From NCBI GenBank assembly GCA_030041195.1, contig JASHOI010000773.1, positions 1-12,297 on the forward strand: a DNA stretch of 12,297 nt. Direction: 5' to 3'. Position 1 is the first letter of the stretch, and each line of letters opens with the position of its first letter. The notes under the pieces were generated by a model, which searched no databases, was not told where the DNA came from, and was given only the letters and a program-made list of their open reading frames with translations. This DNA comes from Streptosporangiaceae bacterium (lineage in GTDB: Bacteria; Actinomycetota; Actinomycetes; Streptosporangiales; Streptosporangiaceae). Of the stretch, positions 6,091 through 12,297 are shown piece after piece. A program made the translations under genes and the position numbers.

Positions 6091-8862
6091 GTGTGGGATA
6101 TCAATGCTGCCGGTCATCTCAGCGGGCCCGCGTCAGCGAGCCTGCGCGGGCGTCGAAGCGAGTGCGCCGCCTGTGACGCTCTGGTCGCTGCCGTGCGGCG
6201 GGGTGAGAGTCGCGTACTGGTCGTTCGGGGTGAGGCCGGCATTGGGAAGTCAGCGCTGCTGGCGTATCTGGTCGGGGCGGCGTCAGATCTGACCGTATTG
6301 CAGGCGATCGGCGTCGAGTCCGAGATGGAGTTGGCGTTCGCGAGTCTTCATCAGCTTTGCGCGCCAATGCTCGATCGCCTGGAGCGACTTCCGGATCCAC
6401 AGCGCGAGGCCCTCAAGATCGTGTTCGGGCTCGCTCAGGGGCCTGCACCTGATCGATTCCTGGTTGGTTTGGCAGTATTGAGCCTTCTTTCGGAAGTTTC
6501 GGGAGAGCGCCCCCTTTTGTGTGTCGTGGATGACGCGCAGTGGCTGGATCGGGCGTCGGCGCTGACCCTCGCGTTTGTGGCGCGGAGGTTGCTGGCGGAA
6601 CGTGTCGGGCTCGTGTTCGGCGCGCGCGTAGTCGGTGAGGCGCTGCGGGGGCTTCCGGAGTTGGAGATGCGCGGGCTGGGTGTCGAGGACGCGCGTGCTC
6701 TGCTGAAATCGGCGGTTCATTTCCCGCTCGACGTGCAAGTCCGAGATCGGGTCGTGGCCGAGATGGGCGGGAATCCGCTGGCTTTGCTGGAACTGCCGCG
6801 TGGGCTGACGGCATCACAATTGGCGGGCGGTTTCGGCTTGGTGGGAGCTCAGGCCTTGTCGGGGCGCATCGAGGAGAGCTTCGCTCGGCGGCTCGAGGTC
6901 TTGCCGGAAGAGGCGCAGCGCTTGTTGCTGGTAGCGGCCGCCGAGCCGACCGGCGATCCGCTGCTGGTGTGGCGCGCGGCCGAGCGGCTCGAGATCTCCG
7001 CCGCGGCGACGGGCGACACCGAGACAGGCGGACTGCTGACCTTCGGAGAGCAGGTTACGTTCCGCCATCCGCTGGTTCGCTCCGCGGTGTACCGGTCAGC
7101 GACGGCGAAGGAACGCCAGGTGGTGCATTTGGCGCTTGCGGATGTGACCGATCGGCAGATCGATCCGGACCGCCGTGCCTGGCACCTTGCCGTGGCGGCA
7201 AGTGGACCCGATGAGGAGATCGCTTCGGAGCTTGAGCACTCCGCGGGGCGGGCGCAGGCGCGCGGTGGGCTGGCTGCGGCGGCGGCATTCCTGCAACGGT
7301 CCGTCGCCTTGACGGGTGATTCCGGGCGCAGGGTGGACCGCGCGCTTGCCGCTGCCCGAGCGAATCTCTATGCCGGAGCGTTCGACACTGCCCTGACGAT
7401 GCTGTCGATCGCGGAGGCTGGATCGGCGGACGAGCTCCAGCGTGCCCGGACAGAGTTGTTGCGTGCGCAGATCGCGTTCTCCTCGAATATCGGAAGCGAC
7501 GCGCCGCCGCTGCTGGTCAGTGCCGCCAGGCGACTGGAGAGACTCGATCCGGAACTGGCGCGAGAAACCTACCTGGATGCTTGGGGGGCGGCGATGTTCG
7601 CCGGACGTCTGGCCGCGGCGGGCGGTCTGGTCGAGGTCTCCCGTGCCGCCAGAGCAGCTCCTGCGCCGGCGCATACTCCTCATCCGTCGGATCTGCTCTT
7701 GGACGCGCTGGCGCTGCTAATCACCGAGGGACGCACTGCGGCGGCGACAGCGCTGAGGCGTGCATCGGAGGCCTTCGTCGCGACGAATGATCCAGCCGAG
7801 AACCAGTTTCGATGGACCTGGCTGCCGCCTGTTCCGTCCTACGTGTTGTGGGACGACGAGGGCTGGTACGTGATCAACTCCCGTCAGCTGCAACTCGCCC
7901 GCGATGCGGGAGCGCTGGCCCGAGTGCCGATGGGACTGATCACGCAGGCTGTAATCGACGCATGGTCGGGCGAGTTCACAAGCGCTGCGGCAGCAACTGC
8001 ACAGGCCGAAGCGATCACGGGGGCGGCCGGGATCGGTATTGCGCCCTACGGAGCGATGCTGCTTGCCGCTCTCCGGGGCCGGGAACCCGACGGCTCGCAT
8101 CTGCTCGAGTCCGCGATCAACGCCGCCGCTGCCGTGGGCCAAGGATTCGGGGTGCAATGGGGGGAGTTCGTAAGGGCGATCCTGTTCAACGGACTTGGAC
8201 GTTACGAGCAGGCGCTGGCTGCCGCTCAGCGAGCAAGCGGCGACACACCTCAGCTGTTCATAGCCAGTTGGGCGCTGGCCGAGCTGATCGAGGCAGCCAG
8301 CCGGACCGGTGAGTCCCAACTCGGCGCCGCTGCCCTGGAACGTCTCACGGAGGATACAGGCGCAGCCGGTACCGATTGGGGAGCCGGCGTCGCGGCCCGC
8401 TCGCGGGCGCTGCTTTCGGGAGGTGGAAACGCCGAGCGTCTATACCGCGAGGCGATCGAGCGGCTAGGACGCACGCGGTTGCGCCCGGAGCTCGCCCGTA
8501 CACACCTGCTGTACGGCGAATGGCTGCGTCGGGAGCACCGACGCGTGGACGCCCGCGCGCAGCTTCGCACTGCACACGAGATGTTCAGTGCGATCGGCAT
8601 GGAGGCATTTGAGGAGCGTGCCCGCCGCGAGCTGGTGGCGACGGGCGAGACGGTCCGCAAGCGGACGGTGGAGACGTCCAACGATCTGACGCCCCATGAG
8701 ACGCAGATCGCGCAGCTCGTCTGTGAAGGGCTGTCGAATGCGGAGATCGGGGCGCGACTGTTTATCAGCCCACGCACGGTCGAATGGCACCTGCACAAGG
8801 TGTTCGAGAAGCTCGGCGTCAACTCCCGCACACAGCTTGCGAGGGCGCTGGCGGCTGCCTGA
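6091..8862 (+). CDS. LAL-type LuxR-family transcriptional regulator with AAA ATPase domain
   Basis: Large ATP-binding regulator, 923 residues from GTG 6091. N-terminal AAA/STAND ATPase: GRRSEC entry, Walker A GEAGIGKS (about 47-54), Walker B LLCVVDD (about 142-148), MGGNPLAL sensor region and FRHPLVRSAVY motif. The middle is alpha-helical and TPR-like (ARANLYAGAFDTAL, EQALAAAQRAS). The C-terminal LuxR/GerE helix-turn-helix occupies the last 60 residues or so (LTPHETQIAQLVCEGLSNAEIG, RTVEWHLHKVFEKLGV). The frame is open to ATG 5854 (1002 residues), but homologues start just before GRRSEC, so GTG 6091 is preferred; its binding site is poor and the true start is uncertain. LAL proteins usually activate metabolic or secondary-metabolite genes. 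The target is unknown, and the convergent MFS/oxidoreductase pair is only a positional candidate. GC looks slightly lower than in neighbours, which may indicate acquisition. Confidence 0.93.
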   Translation: MWDINAAGHLSGPASASLRGRRSECAACDALVAAVRRGESRVLVVRGEAGIGKSALLAYLVGAASDLTVLQAIGVESEMELAFASLHQLCAPMLDRLERLPDPQREALKIVFGLAQGPAPDRFLVGLAVLSLLSEVSGERPLLCVVDDAQWLDRASALTLAFVARRLLAERVGLVFGARVVGEALRGLPELEMRGLGVEDARALLKSAVHFPLDVQVRDRVVAEMGGNPLALLELPRGLTASQLAGGFGLVGAQALSGRIEESFARRLEVLPEEAQRLLLVAAAEPTGDPLLVWRAAERLEISAAATGDTETGGLLTFGEQVTFRHPLVRSAVYRSATAKERQVVHLALADVTDRQIDPDRRAWHLAVAASGPDEEIASELEHSAGRAQARGGLAAAAAFLQRSVALTGDSGRRVDRALAAARANLYAGAFDTALTMLSIAEAGSADELQRARTELLRAQIAFSSNIGSDAPPLLVSAARRLERLDPELARETYLDAWGAAMFAGRLAAAGGLVEVSRAARAAPAPAHTPHPSDLLLDALALLITEGRTAAATALRRASEAFVATNDPAENQFRWTWLPPVPSYVLWDDEGWYVINSRQLQLARDAGALARVPMGLITQAVIDAWSGEFTSAAAATAQAEAITGAAGIGIAPYGAMLLAALRGREPDGSHLLESAINAAAAVGQGFGVQWGEFVRAILFNGLGRYEQALAAAQRASGDTPQLFIASWALAELIEAASRTGESQLGAAALERLTEDTGAAGTDWGAGVAARSRALLSGGGNAERLYREAIERLGRTRLRPELARTHLLYGEWLRREHRRVDARAQLRTAHEMFSAIGMEAFEERARRELVATGETVRKRTVETSNDLTPHETQIAQLVCEGLSNAEIGARLFISPRTVEWHLHKVFEKLGVNSRTQLARALAAA

Positions 8863-8875
8863 GCGGCCGCCAGCG
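8846..8875. terminator. bidirectional hairpin between the convergent LAL and MFS genes
   Basis: A perfect 10-bp inverted repeat (CGCTGGCGGC and GCCGCCAGCG) with 10 nt between the arms. The inside can extend by one G-U and two G-C pairs to a 4-nt loop. It spans the LAL stop codon (8860-8862) and lies 11 nt beyond the MFS stop (8887-8889). No U-tract follows on either strand. Its symmetry and position between tail-to-tail genes fit termination of both transcripts. Confidence 0.65.
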
Positions 8876-8886
8876 ATCGCGGGATA

Positions 8887-10191
8887 TCACCTGCTGCGCG
8901 CTTCGGCGCGGTGCCCGGCGGAGTGCTTGCGCGCCATCATGCTGCTCGCCGCCGCGGCGGCCAGCGAAGCGATCACGCCCAGATACACAAGGGCGGTGTG
9001 GTGCAGGCCGAAGCGCGTGACGGCCACCCCGGCGACCAGTGCCGGGATGCCGAACGCAAGGTAGTTGACGGTGAAGATCGCGGCGATGAGGGCAGCGCGC
9101 TCACCGGGGTCGGCGAGCGCGCTGAGCGTGCGGAAGGCGCCGAGGAATGCCAGCCCAAAGCCGACACCCGCCACAGCGGTGCCGGACAGGAAGGCGGCAG
9201 GCGACATGGTGGTGATGGCGGCGAAGGTAACCGCGACGCCGGAGAGCAGGACCAGGCATCCGGCCAGCATCGCCGTGGGTGCGGCGAGGCCGCGGAACAA
9301 GACAGTGGCTGCAGCCCCGATCCCGGCGAGCAGGAAGACCACCAAGCCGCCCCATACCCGGTTCGGCGAGGCAAGCACCTGCGCGGCGAGCGACGGCCCG
9401 AGCGACAGGTACAGGCCAGCCAGAGCCCACGCGGCCTGCAGGCACGGCACGGCCACTGCGAAGGTCCTGCGCGCTCGGGGCGGCACCTTCACCGTCGGCC
9501 GTAGTGAGGCCAGCACGCCGGGGCGCCGTGCCGCATGCTCGGGCATAACCAGTATTCCGGCAATGGCCATGGAGAAGGCGCCAAGCAGCAGCCACCACAC
9601 CAGATGAGTCGGGGCCGGCCCGTACTGGACCAGCCCGCTGGCGCCGAGGGCGCCCGCGGCCAGGCCAAAGATGGTGGCCCCGGTGTTGACGACGGGCGCG
9701 AGCCCGCCGCCGTGGGGTTGCAGGTCGATCAGCGCCGCGCCAAGCGCCCCCGTCGCGGCGCCGACGGCGATGCCTTGCAGCACGCGGGCGGCGAACAGCT
9801 GACCGACGCCCTGGGCCGTCAGGAACAACGCGCACGCGCCGATGTTGACGGCCAGCGTAGCTATGATCACGGGCCTGCGACCGAGGTAATCGGACAGCGA
9901 TCCGAACACCAGCAAGGTGATGAGAACGACAAAGGCGTAAACCGCGAAGATCGCGGTCAGCGTAGCCGCTGAGAACCGGAACTGAGCCTGGTAGACACCA
10001 TAAAGCGGTGCCGGCGCGCTGGCCGCGGCCAAGGATAGGAACAACACGCCGGCCACCAGCCAGAACGCCGCCGCCTGCGGCGACGCTGCAGGCTGTGATT
10101 GGTCCCGGGCAGCTCCGGTCACAGGCCGGCGGCATCGTCCCGCAGCGTTGCTTGCCCGTTCGCGGCCAGTCTTAAAGTCGAGGATGGTCAT
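8887..10191 (-). CDS. MFS transporter, drug/metabolite efflux type
   Basis: 434 residues, with a hydrophilic start of about 40 residues and then about 12 predicted transmembrane helices. The first helix carries LYGVYQ just after it, and the loop between helices 2 and 3 has the MFS motif A, GSLSDYLGRRPVI (about 97-109). The next helix pair has ARVLQGIAVGAATGA, typical of proton-driven exporters. The second half is Ala/Gly/Leu-rich with FLGAFRTLSALADPGERAAL as the equivalent loop. It probably exports a small molecule using the proton gradient; the substrate is unknown. The start ATG overlaps the oxidoreductase stop as ATGA, so translation is probably coupled. A start inside the soluble leader is possible. 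The gene ends 24 bp from the convergent LAL gene at a shared hairpin. Confidence 0.92.
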   Translation of the reverse strand: MTILDFKTGRERASNAAGRCRRPVTGAARDQSQPAASPQAAAFWLVAGVLFLSLAAASAPAPLYGVYQAQFRFSAATLTAIFAVYAFVVLITLLVFGSLSDYLGRRPVIIATLAVNIGACALFLTAQGVGQLFAARVLQGIAVGAATGALGAALIDLQPHGGGLAPVVNTGATIFGLAAGALGASGLVQYGPAPTHLVWWLLLGAFSMAIAGILVMPEHAARRPGVLASLRPTVKVPPRARRTFAVAVPCLQAAWALAGLYLSLGPSLAAQVLASPNRVWGGLVVFLLAGIGAAATVLFRGLAAPTAMLAGCLVLLSGVAVTFAAITTMSPAAFLSGTAVAGVGFGLAFLGAFRTLSALADPGERAALIAAIFTVNYLAFGIPALVAGVAVTRFGLHHTALVYLGVIASLAAAAASSMMARKHSAGHRAEARSR

Positions 10192-11531
10192 CGTAGGCTC
10201 CTGCTCGTTTCATGCAGCCCGGACTTGAGGGGTTGCGCTGGCGGCCTGTCCACGTCGAGCGGAACTGACTCGGCGCTGATCGCCGCGAACGATGTCGTTT
10301 CCGGAGGTGTGACTGCGTTCAGGGCCCAGTCCGCGAGGACCCAGGCCCGGTTACCTGACATGGCGGACAGGTGGTAGCCGCGGGTGACGGCGCTGGCGGC
10401 CGGCCCGGACAGCGGGAGGTTCAGCGGGTTCGCCGCAGCAGCGAGCCCGCCCAGATCGACCAGGAAACCCTCGTCGTGGTGCTTGTATGCGCGGGCCTTG
10501 CCGGTACCCAGTGAGGCCGCGACGTTCCTGGCGACCTGCGTGCCCTGCCGCTGGGCGTGCTGCGCGGTCATTCCGCAGACCCGTCCCGGACGGGTCAGGT
10601 CGGGCACCGCCGCGCAATCCCCGCAGGCGTATATCTCCGGGGCACCAGGTACCGTCATGAACTCATGCACCACCAGTCGGCCTCGGCTCGTGGCCAGGTC
10701 GAGGCCGTCCACCAGCGGATCGGCGCGGACGCCGACGCACCAGATGAGCGAGTGGGTCGCCACCTTCTCCCCGTCGGAGAGCAGGACGTAGCCGGGCACG
10801 GCCTCAGCGACCGACTGGCCTGTGCGGACCTCAACACCGCGTCGGCGCAACACCCGATCGGCTGTCTTCGACAGGCGCTGATCTAGTTCGGGCAGCAGTC
10901 GCGGCGCGGTGTCCAGCAACATCCACCGGATGGGCAGCCCGTCCAGGCCGGGCAGTCTTCGAACCAGCCTGTTGGTCAGCAATTGCCCCTGCGCGGCAAC
11001 CTCGGTACCGGTGTAGCCCGCGCCGACCACCACGAAGGTACAGGGTGCCGTCCGCTCGGCGGCGTCGGCGGCCACCGCGGCCAGTTCGAGCTGGCGGATG
11101 ATGTGATCGCGCAGGTAGATCGCCTCGGTGATGTTGCGGAACCCGTGCGCGTACTCGGCCACCCCCGGGATCGGCAGCAGTTTGTTCACGCTGCCGGCGG
11201 TCAGGATGAGCCGGTCATAGCCGACCTGCCCGGACCCGCCCTCGGGACTGGCCCAGCTGACCACCTTCTGCGCGCCATCCACCCGCTGCACCGTGCCCAG
11301 CACGAACTGGACCTGGCGCAGCCGCCGGGCCAGCGAGACGCACACGTGCCGCGGCTCGACCAGCCCGCCGGCCACTTGCGGCATCAACGGCAGATACAGA
11401 AAGTAGTCCGCTGAGTTGATCACCATGATGTCGGTCGTGGTGCCGACCTGCCTGGACAGCTCACGCGCGGCGTTGAAGCCCGCGAAACCTGCCCCCACGA
11501 TCACTACACGCTGCCGAATCCTGGAGTTCAC
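10188..11531 (-). CDS. NDH-2-like FAD/NAD(P)H oxidoreductase
   Basis: About 447 residues from GTG 11531. Two-dinucleotide-binding-domain flavoprotein: FAD site VVIVGAGFAG (about 9-18), NAD(P)H site VVVGAGYTGTEVA (about 168-179), and the second FAD contact YACGDCAAVPD (about 301-311). A C-terminal part (GYHLSAMSGNRAWVLADW) is where type II NADH dehydrogenases carry the membrane-binding helix. The likely reaction is electron transfer from NAD(P)H to quinone or another acceptor without proton pumping. The start is set by AAGGAG at 11540-11545, 8 nt before GTG 11531 (5 nt before GTG 11534). An upstream ATG at 11570 gives 460 residues but adds an atypical leader. First gene of a pair, it overlaps the MFS gene by 4 nt. 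Ferredoxin or other disulfide reductases are less likely because no CxxxxC redox motif is seen. Confidence 0.9.
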   Translation of the reverse strand: MNSRIRQRVVIVGAGFAGFNAARELSRQVGTTTDIMVINSADYFLYLPLMPQVAGGLVEPRHVCVSLARRLRQVQFVLGTVQRVDGAQKVVSWASPEGGSGQVGYDRLILTAGSVNKLLPIPGVAEYAHGFRNITEAIYLRDHIIRQLELAAVAADAAERTAPCTFVVVGAGYTGTEVAAQGQLLTNRLVRRLPGLDGLPIRWMLLDTAPRLLPELDQRLSKTADRVLRRRGVEVRTGQSVAEAVPGYVLLSDGEKVATHSLIWCVGVRADPLVDGLDLATSRGRLVVHEFMTVPGAPEIYACGDCAAVPDLTRPGRVCGMTAQHAQRQGTQVARNVAASLGTGKARAYKHHDEGFLVDLGGLAAAANPLNLPLSGPAASAVTRGYHLSAMSGNRAWVLADWALNAVTPPETTSFAAISAESVPLDVDRPPAQPLKSGLHETSRSLR

Positions 11532-11539
11532 CACCTCGG

Positions 11540-11545
11540 CTCCTT
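11540..11545 (-). promoter_or_regulatory. ribosome binding site deciding the oxidoreductase start
   Basis: AAGGAG on the minus strand, 8 nt before GTG 11531 and 5 nt before GTG 11534. It is a better match than the AAAGGGG ahead of ATG 11570, so the shorter protein is preferred. Confidence 0.6.
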
Positions 11546-11570
11546 CCGCAAGAGAGAGGTAGACGACCAT

Positions 11571-11945
11571 GACCGCCCCTTTCCGCCGGGGCTGTCGGCC
11601 GCGCTGGTCGTGCCGATCTCGTTCGGCCCAGGGCTAGTCACGGCACCAGGATTACGTTCCGGGCGATTCCCTCGCGTCCGTGGAATCCCTGGCGGCACCC
11701 GGGGCGCACCTCACAATCTGGTCGGGGGAGGCTGCGCGGCCACCTGATCCGCGGCTGGAACCGTCGACCGGGCTGTCGGCCAGGGTTTCCACCGGTGCGA
11801 CGGGCCGCCCAAAGCGCCATCGTGATGCCGGTACCAGCCTGCGGAGCAACGTAAGCGCCGGGGAAGAGGCATCAACGGAATCGTCTTCGGCACGCGAGAA
11901 GGGGCACAAGGCATGAAAACTGGCACTGCTCTTATAAATGCGGAT
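11571..11945. other. leader region of the oxidoreductase/MFS pair, no gene seen
   Basis: About 375 bp in which none of the six frames gives a recognisable protein. It should contain the promoter of the minus-strand pair. One AT-rich pocket (around 11930-11940, TTATAA) stands out in otherwise GC-rich DNA, but it lies at the far end and cannot be called a promoter with confidence. Confidence 0.5.
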
Positions 11946-11961
11946 ACGGCCGTCCGGCCGT
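11946..11961 (-). terminator. hairpin after the dehydrogenase remnant
   Basis: Perfect 7-bp arms ACGGCCG and CGGCCGT with a 2-nt spacer, so the innermost pairs must open in RNA. It lies immediately past a TGA (11963-11965) in one frame of the minus-strand dehydrogenase remnant and is followed by an AT-richer stretch. It could also be an operator for the downstream oxidoreductase pair. Confidence 0.35.
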
Positions 11962-11962
11962 T

Positions 11963-12297
11963 TCATGTCCAGATTGGGTCGGCGATCGCCTCGTCGGCCG
12001 GTCCAGTGGGAACGTCGCCGCGATGGGCAGTTCGAGCTCGCCGGCCGCGATCAGTCGTGCGAGTTCGGCAAGCACGCTGGCGCTGGCCCCCTCTGCGTTG
12101 CTTCAGCCCTGACCCCGTACCGCGCGGGCGCCTCGAAGTTGGCGATCGTGTCGATGCGGGACGCCTCTACGCCTAGTTCCAGGGCCAGCTGCACATAGCC
12201 AGCGCCGAACGTGTCGATGAACGCGTCCAGCTTGTCGGCCGTCTGGCGGATCCGGTCTGCCATCCCGTCGCCGTATGCCACTGGGATGGCGCCGTGC
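11963..12297 (-). pseudogene. zinc-binding-type (MDR) dehydrogenase/quinone reductase, C-terminal part, frameshifted, cut by right edge
   Basis: The frame entering from the right edge reads HGAIPVAYGDGMADRIRQTA then DAFIDTFGAGYVQLALELGV and RIDTIANF. This is the nucleotide-binding and following segment of medium-chain dehydrogenase/quinone reductase proteins. The match then moves to a second frame, ASVLAELARLIAAGELELPI followed by AATFPLDR, which is the conserved next segment. One added G in the GGGGG run (plus-strand C run 12087-12091) joins the two. After PLDR a second single-base shift near 11996-12003 gives ADEAIADP. The usual final motif resembling TRGKIVL is not clear. The catalytic N-terminal domain is outside the window. 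It may be a decayed gene or one with base-calling errors. Confidence 0.75.

Noticed and set aside
8911..9607. plus-strand frames of 180-197 codons opposite the MFS gene
   Set aside because: Shadows of a clear 12-helix transporter on the minus strand; no hydrophobic or catalytic pattern of their own.
11652..11966. 104-codon minus-strand frame upstream of the oxidoreductase
   Set aside because: The beginning (MKRPDGRIRI) may belong to the dehydrogenase tail in a third frame, but the rest is unstructured Ser/Pro/Arg-rich sequence with no family match.

Overview
The window is high-GC DNA with the codon bias of a high-GC Gram-positive bacterium: G or C at most third positions, frequent GTG starts, long antisense shadow frames and almost no TTA codons. 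Gene families and order point to an actinomycete (a Streptomyces/Frankia/Streptosporangium-type genome). The genus cannot be fixed from the sequence alone. The window opens inside a protein kinase gene and closes inside a dehydrogenase gene.

Layout. (1) 1-2455, minus strand: a tight three-gene unit. It reads a membrane-anchored extracytoplasmic protein built on a duplicated ~87-residue module, then a five-helix b561-like membrane protein (DUF6529 type), then a Hanks-type Ser/Thr kinase that runs off the left edge. (2) 2554-5600: a gene-poor, decayed stretch. It holds a frameshifted YCII/DGPF gene, a small hypothetical gene, a possible RelE-like remnant, an alpha/beta hydrolase that appears to have lost its N-terminal helical segment, an amidohydrolase scrap joined in frame to the hydrolase stop, and a frameshifted unknown gene at a 10-bp tandem repeat. 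(3) 5600-8862: a gene-free leader, then a large LuxR-family ATPase regulator (LAL type) on the plus strand. (4) 8887-11531, minus strand: an NDH-2-like FAD oxidoreductase and an MFS transporter that overlap by ATGA and so are probably co-translated. The MFS gene converges on the LAL gene with 24 bp between them, and a strong symmetrical hairpin in this junction could end both transcripts. (5) 11571-12297: a gene-free leader, then a frameshifted zinc-binding-type (MDR) dehydrogenase fragment running off the right edge.

How they may work together. The first unit looks like an envelope-to-cytoplasm signalling or redox module (exported repeat protein, possible haem membrane protein, kinase). The NDH-2/MFS pair couples electron transfer at the membrane with an exporter, and the neighbouring LAL protein is a candidate regulator by position only. 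No rRNA, tRNA, CRISPR array or intact mobile element was seen. Several of the broken genes can be restored by adding one base at or near a short homopolymer. The decay may therefore be real, or partly due to base-calling errors.
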